This document shows positions 24,677 through 36,624 of a stretch of DNA of 64,000 bases, piece by piece. The notes below the pieces were generated by a model. That model was given only the letters and a program-made list of their open reading frames with translations, made no database searches and was not told the origin of the DNA. Position numbers and translations under genes: made by a program. Source of the DNA: Buxus sempervirens (taxonomy: Eukaryota; Streptophyta; Magnoliopsida; Buxales; Buxaceae); assembly GCA_947561395.2 (NCBI GenBank), contig OX387188.1, positions 11,062,061-11,126,060 on the forward strand, read 5' to 3'. Within the stretch, counting starts at the first letter, position 1; each line of letters begins with the position of its first letter.

Positions 24677-24817
24677 TTAACCGACAACTCAGGTCGGTTA
24701 AACAGAGTTTTATTCATATCCGATATACTTCGTCGGTTACAAGGGCTTATGCGTGTATCCGATCATTTGTATCGGATACAATAAGACATAGCCTTAGCCG
24801 ACATATTATGTCGGATA
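24677..24817. repeat. Cluster of four TATCCGA palindromes in G leader
   Basis: Palindromes at 24,677-24,701, 24,717-24,739, 24,754-24,780 and 24,795-24,817. The first has changed arms that still pair (TTAACCGA/TCGGTTAA), and the third has ATCCGAT/ATCGGAT. This is the only cluster without an obvious TATA box beside it; it precedes the minisatellite and gag. Confidence 0.85.
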
Positions 24818-25104
24818 CATTCAAAAAATGCACAAATTGGCTTTTCAGCCCAAATTTTCAGAATAAAATGCCTAAAATACTGTGGATAATCCTTAGGCAC
24901 CCTAGAAAAGAACATAAAAATGTTCCAAAAATACAAAATGAAAATAAATAAATAAATAAAATATTCTTTCATGATTTAACCTAATTTTGAAATTCATGAA
25001 GGCAAACTAAGGTGTCATATTTTTTGATACCAATTCAATTCAAACATGTTTCAATCAAGCTTTTGAACTTGAAAACTGAGAAAATTCAGAAGAAAAAAAG
25101 AACC

Positions 25105-25931
25105 TTTGGTTGGTTATTTTTATCAATCAAAATCAAAAAAATTTGTGGGACACTTGGAAGCCCTAGAATATTCCAAGAAACCTTTAGTTGGTTATTTTTA
25201 TCAATCAAATCAAAACATTTGTGGGACACTTGGAAGCCCTAGAATATTCCAAGAAACCTTTGGTTGGTTATTTTTATCAATCAAATCAAAACATTTGTGA
25301 GACACTTGGAAGCCCTAGAATATTCCAAGAAACCTTTGGTTGGTTATTTTTATCAATCAAATCGAAACATTTGTGAGACACTTGGAAGCCCTAGAATATT
25401 CCAAGAAACCTTTGGTTGGTTATTTTTATCAATCAAATCAAAACATTTGTGGGACACTTGGAAGCCCTAGAATATCCCAAGAAACCTTTGGTTGGTTATT
25501 TTTATCAATCAAATCAAAACATTTGTGGGACACTTGGAAGCCCTAGAATATTCCAAGAACCTTTGGTTGGTTATTTTTATCAATCAAATCAAAACATTTG
25601 TGGGACACTTGGAAGCCCTAGAATATCCCAAGAAACCTTTGGTTGGTTATTTTTATCAATCAAATCAAAACATTTGTGGGACACTTGGAAGCCCTAGAAT
25701 ATTCCAAGAAACCTTTGGTTGGTTATTTTTATCAATCAAATCGAAACATTTGTGGGACACTTGGAAGCCTTAGAATATTCCAAGAAACCTTTGGTTGTTT
25801 TTATCAATCAAATCAAAACATTTGTGGGACACTTGGAAGCCCTAGAATATTCCAAGAAACCTTTGGTTGGATATTTTTTCCAATCAAATCAAAACATTTG
25901 TGGGACACTTGGAAGCCCTAAAATATTCCAA
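25105..25931 (+). repeat. 76-bp minisatellite, 11 copies
   Basis: The unit runs from TTTGGTTGGTTATTTTTATC through AACATTTGTGGGACACTTGG to CCAAGAAACC. Copies start at 25,105, 25,182, 25,258, and so on to 25,862. Most are over 95% alike; the first and last are the most diverged. The unit length is not a multiple of three, yet the array is open in several frames; the predicted repeats look like nothing known and are probably not protein. It lies in the leader just upstream of gag. Confidence 0.97.
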
Positions 25932-26106
25932 CAAAAACAAAAAAAAAATAGAAAAAAATAAAAAAAATAAATCTGGACTTGTGTTCACCTAACCTACTTG
26001 TCTACATTTATAGGGGTGTGACTCAAGTTAAATGGAAGCTGACATGTGTCTTTGCTTTTCCTTCCCAGGTACATTCACTTGCAATCATTGCTCCCGTGAC
26101 CAGATC

Positions 26107-27520
26107 CAAAGCCCGCACCATGAATACTAAAGAGAACCAAGCTTAAGCCACCGTACCCGCTCAGGATTTTGCTCAGCTGCAGGAGCAAGTGGCTGGTCTG
26201 GCCAAAATGCTGCGGGACTTACTGGCGGCTCAGGCCCAGGCCCAAAACCAAGCCTCTACTTCCCATCAAGCACCACCACCTCAAGCCTACATTCCGCCTC
26301 CGGCTGAACCCATGCCTGAGCCCATTTCTGAACCGGTCCCTGAGCCTATCCTGATAAGGGAAAACACTGTAGAATCTGAGAAAGAAATAGAGAAGGAAAA
26401 AGCCAGGGAAGAGATGGAAAGAAAACTCCTGCACAAGATAGAAAGAATCCAGGAAGAACTCAAGGAAGTAAATGGGGGAAACAGCTACGGAGGTACCACC
26501 TTCGACGACTTATGCATCTACCCAGATGTATGTCTACCGGCCAAGTTCAAGTGCCCGGACTTCGACAAATACGATGGCACAGGCTGCCCTATGAGCCACT
26601 TGAAACTATACTGCGGGGCTCTATGCCAGTTTGGCCGGGATGACGGCATACTGATCCAACTCTTCCAGAGGAGTTTGGCAGGGTCAGCTCTTAGGTGGTT
26701 CGCCACAGTGGACCATGAAGGGATCAGGAGGTGGAAGGACTTGGCTGACGCCTTCTTGGACCAGTACAAGTTCAACTCGGAGATCGTGCCCGACCGATAC
26801 GACATTATGAGAATGAGCAAGGGGAAAGATGAGCCTGTACGGCAGTATGCCAAGAGGTGGAGAGAGGCCGCCTCCCAGGTCAGGCCGCCTATGCTAGAAC
26901 CTGAAATGATCTCAACGTTTATGGGCACACTGGGGCAGCCTTTCTACAACCATTTGGTGGGGCAGATCACCACCAATTTTGCAGCCCTAGTACACGTGGC
27001 AGACCGGATAGAGGAAGGGGTCAGGTCAGGAAGGCTCATTGACTACTCTACTTTGACTGGGCAGTCTGATTCTTCCGCTTCCCTGGCACAGAAGAAGGGA
27101 ACTGGGTTCAAGAAGAACGGAGCCAAGAAAGAAGGAGAAGTAAACCTGGTCCGGGCTCCTCCCGCCAAGAAACCACTCCATGTGAACATCTCTGCACCCC
27201 AGCAGGCCCAACACTCTTATCAGACCCACTCAATGTCAATTTCTCCCCCTCCGTGCCTGCAAACTCGAGGAGGACTTTTACCACGGAAGAGAGGGAGGCC
27301 TGGTTAGCTGCAAGAAGGAACAGAGCTTTTACACCTCTCCCGGTATCTCTCTCCCAACTGCTACCAACCCTGCTGAAAGGGGAATATGTGACTTTGAAGG
27401 AACCAAGCCCGAATGCTACAAAGGGGAGGAATTTCGATCCGGCAGTCACTTGTGACTTCCACATGGGTGCACCAGGGCACTTTACAGATGCTTGCTGGGT
27501 TCTGAAGCACGCGGTCTAGG
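26107..27520 (+). pseudogene. G gag region
   Basis: The capsid-type gag of Tat/Ogre elements. A proline/glutamine-rich N-terminal part and a charged coiled coil (EKEIEKEKAREEMERK) are followed by the retrotransposon gag domain, with 'LYCGAL', 'LAGSALRWF', 'W.DLADAFLDQYKFN' and 'RQYAKRWREAASQVRPP' visible. A basic tail follows. The motif set is typical for plant Ty3/gypsy gag. The region continues downstream into a proline-rich linker before the protease. It is a fossil, broken in its later part. Confidence 0.88.
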
Positions 27521-27525
27521 ATCTG

Positions 27526-28160
27526 TTGGATCAGAAGGCCTTGGTTTTCAACACCATTGCACCTGCCCCATCGGGAAATGATATCGGACAGAACCCTCTG
27601 CCCTACCATAATGGGGCAAGCCCGTCCAACTCCATCACTGCAATATCCGCTACGAGAAGGGCCTTCTACCCATCTCAACTAATAGCTCCCATGGGGACCT
27701 CGGTCAAGGTCTATTTCTTCCAAGAGAAAGAAGAGGATGAGGTCAATGTGGTCTCCCAAAAAAATGATCATACTGCTGAGGACATTAGCTCCTCTCTGAA
27801 CCGGGTCTCCTCCCTCATGGCCCAAATAAATATTGCAAGGCCTCCATTGGTCTTCAATTGCGGTCCGCCCGCTTGTTCACCATCCAAGATATCAAAAGCT
27901 CCATTGGTCATCAACCTCGACCCTCCCATTGCATCCATCACCTCTTCAGTTCCACCAACCACATCTGGGTCCAAACTCCAACCCATGGTTGTAAACATTC
28001 CTGCTTCATACAGTGTCCCAAGACCGGCCCATACATCCCGGTCCAAACTCCAACAGTTGGTAGTCAATGTCCCTAAACTAGCCTATTCTGAGGCTGCTGT
28101 ACCATAGAATTACAGCGAAGGGGTCACGGCTACGGTTCCAGTGGACAGGAACTAGAACCA
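27526..28160 (+). pseudogene. G gag-protease linker
   Basis: About 190 residues rich in proline and serine, with repeated 'PPLVFNCGPPA', 'PLVINLDPPI' and 'QPMVVNIP' phrases. Such VNxP repeats are usual between gag and protease in Tat elements. No catalytic motif is present. Confidence 0.65.
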
Positions 28161-28167
28161 GGAGGAG

Positions 28168-28962
28168 GTGAACCTCATGACGAGGTTGGGAAAATATGTA
28201 GAGGGAGTAGAGAAAGAAAAGGAGACAAAGGTGGAGAGAAAGAAAAAAGAAACAGAAGAAAAAAGAAAGTTGAAAGGAAAAACAAAAGTGGGAGAAGACA
28301 CCCCCCAGGGTATAGAAAATGAGGCAGCAGACCTCATAAAAATAATAAAAAAAAGTGAATTCAATCTTGTTGATCAACTGAACAAAGTCCCGGCCCAGAT
28401 TTCAATACTGGGTCTTCTGCTGAATTCTGAAAAGCATAGGGACGCATTGTTAAGGGTGCTACAGAGTGCACATGTATCCCAGACCATCGATCCAGACCAA
28501 CTAGGCAAAATGGTTGGTCAAATCTTGTCACATAATGTGATAAGTTTCTTCGAAAGTGAGATAAGCCCAGGTGGGTGTTATCATGTTGACCCTTTGCACA
28601 TCACAGTGCTTTGTAAGGGCAGTATGATCGCACGGGTTTTAATTGACAACGGGTCGGCGTTAAACATCTGCCCGCTAATCACTTTTGTCAAGCTTGGTCT
28701 GGATCAGTCGAAGATTAAGCAAAATGGGAGGATAGTGAGAGCTTTTGACAGCTCTAAGACACACTCCCTAGGGGAGATTGAACTGCCGGTCACAATTGGA
28801 CCGAATATTTTCAACATCACATTTGAAGTGATGGATATTCCCGCAGCCTTCAATCTGCTCCTAGGAAGGCCGTGGATACACTCGGCTAGGGCAATACCAT
28901 CTACGCTCCACCAAAGGGTGAAATACATAAGAGGGCAAAGGGTGATAACAGTCCTAGCTTAG
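28168..28962 (+). pseudogene. G aspartic protease region
   Basis: A highly charged lysine-rich start is followed by the aspartic protease signature 'VLIDNGSALNICP' and a later 'FNLLLGRPWIHSARAIPSTLHQ'. The latter is the conserved end of protease in Tat/Athila elements. In the living family this enzyme cleaves the gag-pol polyprotein inside the virus-like particle. Confidence 0.85.
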
Positions 28963-28965
28963 AAT

Positions 28966-30159
28966 TTGGTGCCTCCCATTGTGTCACCTGATGTACCCTT
29001 AATAAATGTGGACTTAACTGTCGACAAGATTGCATTTCACTCATTTCAGTTTGAGACGGTTAATTTCATACCTGGGGGGTGTGAGAAAAAAGAAAAAAAT
29101 GGGACAACTGCTGAAGAAATGGTGAAGAAAGTGATGGAAAATACCACTTTCACCCGGGGAAAGGCCTGGGAATAAACTTGCAGGGAATGGTGGAGCCAAT
29201 CAGGGCTACGAAGCTAATCCCTAAAGTAGGGTTGGGGTTTAAACCCAAAGGATGGAGAAGAATGAAGCACGAAGACGGAGAGAAAAGGAGTAAAGGAAAA
29301 ATCCCTCATTTAAGGGAGAATTTTCCAAAACCCTCTTGCATCATCCAATTGTCTCCCCCCATGGACCAGTCCAAACCTCCCTACCGAAATGTCAATCCTT
29401 ACCAAAGGCCCTCTGTTCCAACCCTGCAACTCTATAACCCATCTCCTACAGTTGAAGCAGCGGATGGGCCTGGGCCACAGCCAGAGCAGCAGACAGACTT
29501 CTCTGAAGATGTTGGGGCTTTCTTCGCCATGACTGAGGGCGATAAGACAGGAGCAGACATGGACCTGCCTTTCATTGACTGGGCAGCAGTGAAAATTCCA
29601 AATGAGGTCATCTCTGGACTGGGCCCCGTAGCAGAAAAGGGCAGTACCCACCCGGTGATGATGGCATCGGATTCTGGGTTTGAGGAGCAGGCTTGCACAA
29701 TTTCCCCTGCTCCCGAAAATTTTATATTGAACAATTGGGAGGAAACTCCCCTTACCTTTGAAGCAGCGTTTGTTTGGCAAACTGACGCGGCTTCCAAAAA
29801 AAACTCCAATAGTGGAATGCCATTTCCCTGAAGGTCCGAATGAGCCTTCGTCTTCAGGGGAATTATATTTAGAAGGCTCACAAAAAACCCAAAAAGATTT
29901 TTCTATTTTTTCTAGAAACTTTAATTTCTTCAAAAAGGTCCAAACCACTTATAAACCATATAATCAAACTAAATTGGACCAGGTTAAATATGACTTCGAC
30001 TTCGAGCTTGACTTTGATCTCATGGGGATCGAAGAAGAGACCGAGGTTGAAGAAGAAGACGTTCCAAAAGAAATTGAGTATCAATTGGAACATCATGAAA
30101 AGGGGGTCCAACCTAATATTGAGGAGACCATTTCAATTAATCTGGGGGACCGAAGATGA
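28966..30159 (+). pseudogene. G protease-RT spacer
   Basis: Low-complexity polypeptide stretches with acidic clusters. The phrase 'KVGLGFKPKGWRRMK' is typical of the segment upstream of RT in this lineage. Ogre elements are known to splice an intron in the protease-RT region; candidate sites could lie here, but I cannot fix them. Confidence 0.55.
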
Positions 30160-31129
30160 CCCAAAAATAGTGAAAATCGGGGCATGTTTATCTAATGTGC
30201 AGCGTGTTGAAATGACACAGTTCTTGGCAGACTATAAGGATGTATTTGCTTGGTCATATCGGGATATGCCAGGGTTGGACACTGACATGGTGGTGCACAA
30301 GTTGCCGATTTTGCCAGGGGTTAAGCCAATCAAGCAAAAGCTGAGAAGATTGAAACCTGAATGGACCTTGAAGGTCAAGGACGAAGTGGTCAAGCAATTT
30401 CAAGCCAGATTTTTGGTAGTCTCTACGTACCCTGAGTGGCTTGCAAACATAGTGCCGGTACCAAAGAAGGACGGGAAAGTCAGAATGTGCGTGGACTACA
30501 GAGATCTGAATAAGGCAAGCCCAAAGGATGATTTTCCACTTCTACACATCGACATTCTGGTCGATAATACTGCGGTACATAACCTATTTTCGTTCATGGA
30601 TGGTTTCTCGGGATACAATCAAATCAAAATGGCTAAGGAAGATCAAGAGAAAACAACGTTTATCACACCTTGGGGCACCTTCCACTATACAGTCATGCCA
30701 TTTGGGCTTAAAAACACTGGGGCAACATACCAGCGGGCCATGATCGCACTATTCCATGACATGATCCATAAGGAGATGGAGGTCTACGTGGATGATATGA
30801 TTGCCAAATTGTGCAAAGAGGAGGACCACTTGATCAATCTGAAGAAAGTGTTTGATCGACTCAGAAAGTACAGTCTACAGCTTAACCCGGCTAAATGCGT
30901 CTTTGGGGCTACATCAGGGAAGTTGCTGGGATTTATTGTGAGCAGGAGAGGAATTGAAATCGACCCGGCTAAAGCCAAGGTCATAATTGAAATGCTATCA
31001 CCCAGAACAAAGAAGGAAGTCAGGGGCTTTCTTGGAAGAATTCAGTACATAAGTCGGTTCATAGCACAACTCACGGCTATTTGTGAACCAATTTTCAAAC
31101 TTCTGAGGAAAGATAACCCAACGGTCTAG
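30160..31129 (+). pseudogene. G reverse transcriptase region
   Basis: Clear RT motifs in order: 'VPVPKKDGKVRMCVDYRDLNKA', 'FSFMDGFSGYNQI', 'TTFITPWGTFHYTVMPFGLKN' and 'YVDDMIAK' (catalytic YVDD), ending with 'VRGFLGRIQYISRFIAQLT'. Ty3/gypsy, Tat/Ogre type. A few family positions are unusual (for example 'KNTGATYQ'). Confidence 0.95.
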
Positions 31130-31440
31130 AATGAGGATTGCCAGCAAGCCTTTGATACAATAAAGAAATATTTGCTGAATCCACCTGTGCTAGTGCCACC
31201 AACTCCGGGAAGATCGCTGATCGTGTACTTATCAGTGTTGGAAATATCGATGGGATGTGTCTTAGGGTAGCATGATGAGACTGGTAGAAAAGAAAGGGCA
31301 ATTTACCATCTGAGTAAAAAATTCACAGAATATGAGGCCAAGTACTCACCGTTGGAAAAGACTTGCTGTGCTCTAGTGTGGGCAACTTAGAGGCTAAGGC
31401 ATTACTTCCTTAGTCACTCCACATTATTGATATCCCGGAT
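31130..31440 (+). pseudogene. G RNase H (gypsy-type) region
   Basis: After the RT there are recognisable RNase H phrases: 'AFDTIKKYLLNPPVLVPP', 'LIVYLSV', 'HLSKKFTEYEAKYSPLEK' and 'ALVWA'. This is the ordinary gypsy RNase H domain; it reads as degraded. Confidence 0.8.
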
Positions 31441-31639
31441 GGACCCATTGAAGTATTTATTTGAGAAACCGGCACTGACTGGCAGAACAGCAAAGTGGCA
31501 ACTACTTCTTTCCGAGTTTGACCTTACTTACGTCACTCAGAAGGCGATTAAGGGTCAAGCCATAGCTGATCACCTGGCTACACATCCTTTGCCAGAATAC
31601 CAACCGTTGAAGGCCAACTTTCCTGATGAGGCAATTTTG

Positions 31640-32060
31640 TTTACTGAAGAAGAGGAAAGTGAAAGTTCTTGGCAAATGTTCTTCAATGGGGCCGCCAACA
31701 TGAATGGAAATGGAATAGGGGCAGTTTTGGTCAAGCCAGATGGGTCCCACATCCGGATTGCAGTGAAGCTTAGATTCTAGTGCACCAATAATATTGCAGA
31801 GTATGAAGCATGCATAATTGGGTTGCAAGCCGCCATAGATCATGAAGTGGAGGAACTTGAGGTATACGGAGATTCGAGTCTTATCATCTTCCAAACAACT
31901 GGTGAATGGAAAACCAAGGATCACAAATTGATCCCCTATCACCAATATTTGGAAGAAATAAGCACAAATTTTACTCGAATTTCCTTTAACTATATGCCAA
32001 GGGCCAAGAATCAGTTCGCGGATGCTCTAGCAACATTGGCTTCCATGGTCAGCATGCCAC
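31640..32060 (+). pseudogene. G second, archaeal-type RNase H
   Basis: 'MFFNGAANMNGNGIGAVLVKP', 'NNIAEYEACIIGLQAA', 'VYGDSSLIIFQ', 'GEWKTKDHKLIPYH' and 'ADALATLASM' match the additional archaeal-type RNase H acquired by the Tat lineage. The acidic positions expected (D/E/D/D type) are mostly visible, although the first D of 'FDGA' is N here. Its presence places G in Tat rather than Athila or the chromoviruses. Confidence 0.85.
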
Positions 32061-32176
32061 AAGGGGTAGACATCAAACCACTGGAAATTGAGTTCAGGGA
32101 TGAACCGGCTTATTTCCTTGTTCTAGAGGGAGCACCCAAAGAAGAAGCACCCTAGTTTCAAGACATCAAAAATTTC

Positions 32177-33400
32177 TTGAATAATAGGAGTTTGCCAGAA
32201 AATGCGACTTCTACTGAGAAGAGGACAATACAGAGATTAGCCGGTCAGCTCCTGCTAAGTGGTGGACATCTGTACAAGAGATCACACAACGATATTCTGC
32301 TCAGATGTGTTGCTAAGGTTGAGTCAGAAAGGTTAATCAAGACTGTACATGGAGGAGTCTGTGGACCCCATATGAACGGACACATGCTTGCAAAGAAGAT
32401 CCTGCGGTTGGGATACTACTGGTCGACGATGGAACATGATTGCTGTATACATGTCAGGAGGTGTCACCAATGTCAGATATATGTAGATAATAAGCATGCA
32501 CCCTCAAGTGAGTTGCACAACATGACATCACCATGGCCCTTCTCCATGTGGGGCATAGACGTCATTGGCATGATTTCCCCTAAGGCATCGAACGGGTACA
32601 GATTCATCCTGGTGGCAATTGATTATTTCACTAAGTGGGTAGAAGCAGCCTCATATGCAAATATCACAAGCAACCATGTTATTAAATTTTTTAAGCACAA
32701 TATCATTTTTCGCTATGGACTGCCAAGTGCCATAGTATCAGACAACGCTTCAAATATTAAGAACAAGGACATGAAGAAGATGTGTGAGCAGTTTCAGATC
32801 ACCCACCATAAGTCAGCTCCATATAGGCCAAAGATGAATGGGGCAGTGGAATCAGCAAACAAGAACATAAAGAAAATCATTCAGAAGATGGTAATGAGCT
32901 ACAAGGATTGGCATGAAATGCTGCCACTTGCTCTACATGCCTACAGAACCTCAATCCGGACTTCGACTGGGGCAACCCCGTATTCCCTAGTCTATGGAAT
33001 GGAAGTAGTTCTACCAGTGGAAGTAGAAATCCCATCACTCAGAGTGCTCATGGAGGCTGAATTAGAAGAAGCTGAATGGATATAGTCAAGAAGTGATCAA
33101 CTCAACCTGATAGAAGAGAAGCGATTGAAAGCACTATGTCATGGCCAATTGTACCAGAGGAGAATGGCCCGGGCCTACAATAAGAAAGTGAAGCCTAGAA
33201 CTTTCCAAGAGGGAAACTTGGTGCTAAAGAAAATCTTACCATTTTTGGAAGATCCTCGTGGTAAGTTCAAGCCAACTTGGAAGGGGCCGTATGTCGTCAA
33301 GAAGGTTCTGTCAGGGGGTGCACTTATCTTGACAGAAATGGATGGGATAGATTTTCCTGAGCCGATTAAGTCGGATGTGGTAAAAAGGTATTTTCCTTGA
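32177..33400 (+). pseudogene. G integrase region
   Basis: A zinc-binding HHCC region ('VHGGVCGPHMNGHML', 'CIHVRRCHQCQIY') is followed by the DDE core: 'WGIDVIGMI', 'VSDNASNIKN', then 'GAVESANKNIKKII' with the catalytic E. The C-terminal part ('KKVKPRTFQEGNLVLKKI', 'GKFKPTWKGPYVV') ends near 33,400. No chromodomain is present, as expected for Tat. Confidence 0.93.
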
Positions 33401-34467
33401 TTGAATATTACTAGGAAATGATCCGAGGCCATTTTTCTTTATTTCCCTACATATTTTAATCCCTAGTCTAGCCAAGTTGAGCCGGTTCGTTTCCTTGATA
33501 AACCTAAACCGGACTTACAGTCTCATATTGGGGCAAAACAAATTGGGGCAAGGCCAATTGGGGCAAAAATGAGGAAAAAAGAAAAAAAAGAGTGAAAAAG
33601 CAATTAAAAATGGCAAATGAAAGCCAAGTGTGAAAAGAGATGCAAAGAATGCAAATTGGGGAAATGGGGTTAAATTCATCATGACTGTAAGTCCGGTTAA
33701 CCTATTTCCACATTTGAAAGATTTTGAGCCTTTAACACCTTTTCTTTCATAAACCAAGCCTAGCCTTTGTTTCATCCTATTCCTAAGCCCTCGGTGATCT
33801 TAGTATGTTCATTCAAATTTCAGAGTAAGATTGGTGATGACGGAATGCAGAAGCCGGCCCTAATGAAAATCGTAACTGGCGCTAGGGGCAATATTGGCAA
33901 GAAGAAAAGAAAAAAAAATTAGTGGTTGAGTTGATCATGGCGATCCAAGCTTGAAGAGAAATCAACACGAGTACTGAGACTGAGCAGATTGAGAAGAATG
34001 TGGTCAGAAAAGCATTTTGGGGATGACTCTAAAAGTCCTAAGATGGACAGTTTTTTATCCCTTATTATTACTTGGACTACCCTCTTCATTATTTAACCTG
34101 GTTTTAATTCATTTAATTATGGGTGATTAAGTGTATGGACCAAATTTCAAAAAAACAAAAAAACAAAAAACAAAAAAACAAAAAACAAAAAAACAAAAAA
34201 ACAAAAAAACGAAAAAACAAAAAAACAAAAAAACAAAAAAACAAAAAAATAAAAAAATAAAAAAAAATAATAAAAACTATACTTTGGACAGTGATGATAA
34301 ATCAAATACTTTTCATAAAACCTTTGTTTTTACAAGCATCTGAGCATTCTGAGGCCAATAATATAAAAAATTTATTTTTGAATTAAATCCTTTGTCTTTC
34401 CACTATTGGAGTTTGCTTTTGTACGAAGGTATGAAAAAAAAAAGAAAAAAAATTGCAGGAAATAAGG
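33401..34467 (+). other. G spacer after integrase, with A-rich repeat
   Basis: No gene seen. It includes GGGGCAA repeats near 33,530-33,570 and a (CAAAAAA)n low-complexity run at about 34,147-34,275. The antisense genes end just beyond this spacer, so it probably holds the shared 3' ends of sense and antisense transcripts. Confidence 0.6.
34147..34275 (+). repeat. (CAAAAAA)n simple repeat
   Basis: About 130 bp of A runs separated by single C, G or T bases. It could have grown from an internal A tract. Confidence 0.9.
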
Positions 34468-36236
34468 CTAGTCTCTGTCTCCTAGCTGCTTCTCAAGCTC
34501 CCGAATCCGAGCTGCCTGAGCCGCAATAACTCCAGAAGCCCCCTCTGCAGCGGGATCACTCAAGAAGGAAATAACCTCATCTGAAAGGGTCTGGCTGATC
34601 CTCATGCTCCTAAGGCTGGCTAAAGTATCCTGGTGCTTCTGCCTCAAGCCTCGGACTTCAAGACAGCGAGCCTGCCTCTGCTCCTCAAGTTGCTTTTCCA
34701 TAGCAAGACGGCGGGATACCTACTCTGCAAGTTGCCTCTCCATGTCAAGGCCCCGTATCCTAAGCTCCTGGGCCTCTCGTACCCAAATCTGCTGAAGGCG
34801 CTTGTGAGAAGCTCTCTCGGACTCCAGAATATCTTCATAGGTGGGAGCCAAAACTACAGGAAGATCTTCAGGTACTGGAGCCTGACTCTGTATCTGCTTC
34901 CTGATCCAGAAAAGATAGTCGTTCACATGGGACTTTGAGAAGACCGGGCTCCGCATAAAACGGACATAGGACCACTCCCTCATCAACCAAGTAGTCAGCT
35001 ACATGGTGGCTGGTGAAAGTGGCCCAAGGTGGTCCTCATATCCACTGGGGATTATAATCCCCTGGGTCGCTCTGAACTGACGAAGTACCCGCAAAGGAAG
35101 GTAAAGCACAGCATGCCCCAATCCAGCCAGGACCAAAAAATTGCGGTCTCAAAAGCTGATCACCGTCTCAGCATTAGGCTGATAAGTACTAGGCCACCTC
35201 ACCTGATCATCCTGAAGTGTAGCCAAGAAAGAAAACCAGCCCTGTTTACCCCCTGGAATGTCAAGACACCCCAGGTTGCTCATCAAGATGGGAACTTTTC
35301 AAGCTTGGGAAGAAGTGTCGATTGATCTCCTCAATCTGACTCAGGTGGTCAAGTAGCCAAAGCTGCAAAGGAGGAGGGATATTTCAGTATATTGTAAAAA
35401 AGAAAAAAAACGAAAAGCAAAAAAAAAAAGCAAAAAGCAAAAAAAAAAAAAAATACCTGCAGGATAGGTGCACATGACAGGAAACGCTTCTTCTTCCTGT
35501 AGTAACAGTCAGTCAGAGCCTGGTACATCCCTGCCAAAATCATAGGGGCCAATCTCTCCCGCTCCCTAACCTGGCATACAACTGAGATAAGGGCCAAGTC
35601 TACCTCATCGTCATCCCGGGGGAAAAGCAGTTGATTAACCACTATCAGGGTCAGGGCATTGAACCTAGCTTCCTTGTTCTCCCCCCTCAAGAGCTTCTCA
35701 GTCATAAAAGACTTAGACAGAGTCAAAAGGGTGTCAGAATCCCCTAAATCCTTCTTCCTTATGCCTAAGAAAGTAGAAGCCTCTTTTTTGTAACTGGGCT
35801 TAAGGGGTGGGTTCACTACCCTCTCTGCAAACCTCAAGCCCAAAATGGTTTCAACCTCTTCAATGGTGGGGGTCATCTCATGGTCGCCAAAACGAAAAAG
35901 GTTTAGGTCCGGTACCCAGTGGCCAATCATGGCTTCAATAATTTCCCACTTGAATGGGATGGAGGGGATAAGCAAAGTGTGGCCTAATTAAATAGAACCC
36001 CATCCAATCTCTTCATCAAGGGTCATGGAGTTGACCCACCTAGTGTAGAATGAATCTGCAGGGCTGTACCTAGTGAGATTAGGGGGTTTTGCTCTAAAAG
36101 GTTGTTTTGCAGGGGAGGCTGCGTGGACAGACAATGGTAGGGCAGAAGATGATCCGGAATCCATTGGAGGTGATGGGAGCAAGCTAAGAATCAATGGGAG
36201 GAAGAAAAAAGCGAAAAAGGGGTTTTCTAAACTCAA
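34468..36236 (-). pseudogene. Antisense DUF7745-like gene within G
   Basis: Read right to left, a short variable N-terminal region (serine/proline-rich) is followed by a domain with 'FKWEIIEAMIGHWVPDLNLFRFGDHEMTPTIEEVETILGL'. That is the hallmark of the plant DUF7745 family, often found in and near retroelements. A 94-bp GT-AG intron (35,363-35,456) precedes 'LWLLDHLSQIEEINRHFFP'. The C terminus is a coiled coil ('MEKQLEEQRQARCLEVRGLRQKH', 'AARIRELEKQLGDRD'). The start lies about 60 bp downstream of a palindrome/TATA module, so it appears to have its own promoter. It is broken a few times. Function unknown. Confidence 0.7.
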
Positions 36237-36274
36237 AAACTCGTAAAAAATACGTAAATCCTGAGGCTGGTTGC

Positions 36275-36282
36275 ATTTATAG
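36275..36282 (-). promoter_or_regulatory. TATA box of the antisense DUF7745-like gene
   Basis: The minus strand reads GCTATAAATGC, 11 bp downstream of the palindrome cluster and about 40 bp upstream of the likely first ATG. Confidence 0.65.
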
Positions 36283-36292
36283 CATTTTTTAA

Positions 36293-36435
36293 TGTATCCG
36301 ACAACTCAGATCGGATACAAAAGATTCTATTCATATCCGATGAAGTATGCCGGATACAAGGAGATGTTAATGTATCCGACATATCATATTGGATACAAAG
36401 AAATATCAATGTATCCGGTCTGATATGCCGGATAC
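36293..36435. repeat. Cluster of four TATCCGA palindromes before the DUF7745-like gene
   Basis: Palindromes at 36,293-36,319, 36,334-36,356, 36,371-36,397 and 36,410-36,435. The last has changed on both sides to TATCCGG/CCGGATA and so stays self-complementary. Spacing is about 38-39 bp. Confidence 0.88.
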
Positions 36436-36624
36436 AAAGAAAAATGCAAAAAAAAGAGAAAATGGAGAAAAATCCGAATTTTTTACCTATTTCACCTGTG
36501 TACAAGTTATAATTGCATGAAATTGAAAAGAAAAGAGAGCTAGATAAGAGAGAATGAATAAAAAGGTCTTTTCATATATATAAGTCTCGTTTGTACAGTG
36601 ATAATGAAAAACGGAAATCCTAAT

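Noticed and set aside
25105-25931. CRISPR-like array
   Set aside because: Units are contiguous with no spacers, and the DNA is plant.
25106-25961. Overlapping open readings of a repeated 'FINQI..FVGHLEALEYSKKP' protein
   Set aside because: They come from the 76-bp minisatellite, lie in a retroelement leader, and the same DNA is open in several frames; no support for a real protein.
34147-34275. Poly(A) tail of a LINE or SINE
   Set aside because: No LINE or SINE body beside it; the run is interrupted regularly and sits inside element G.
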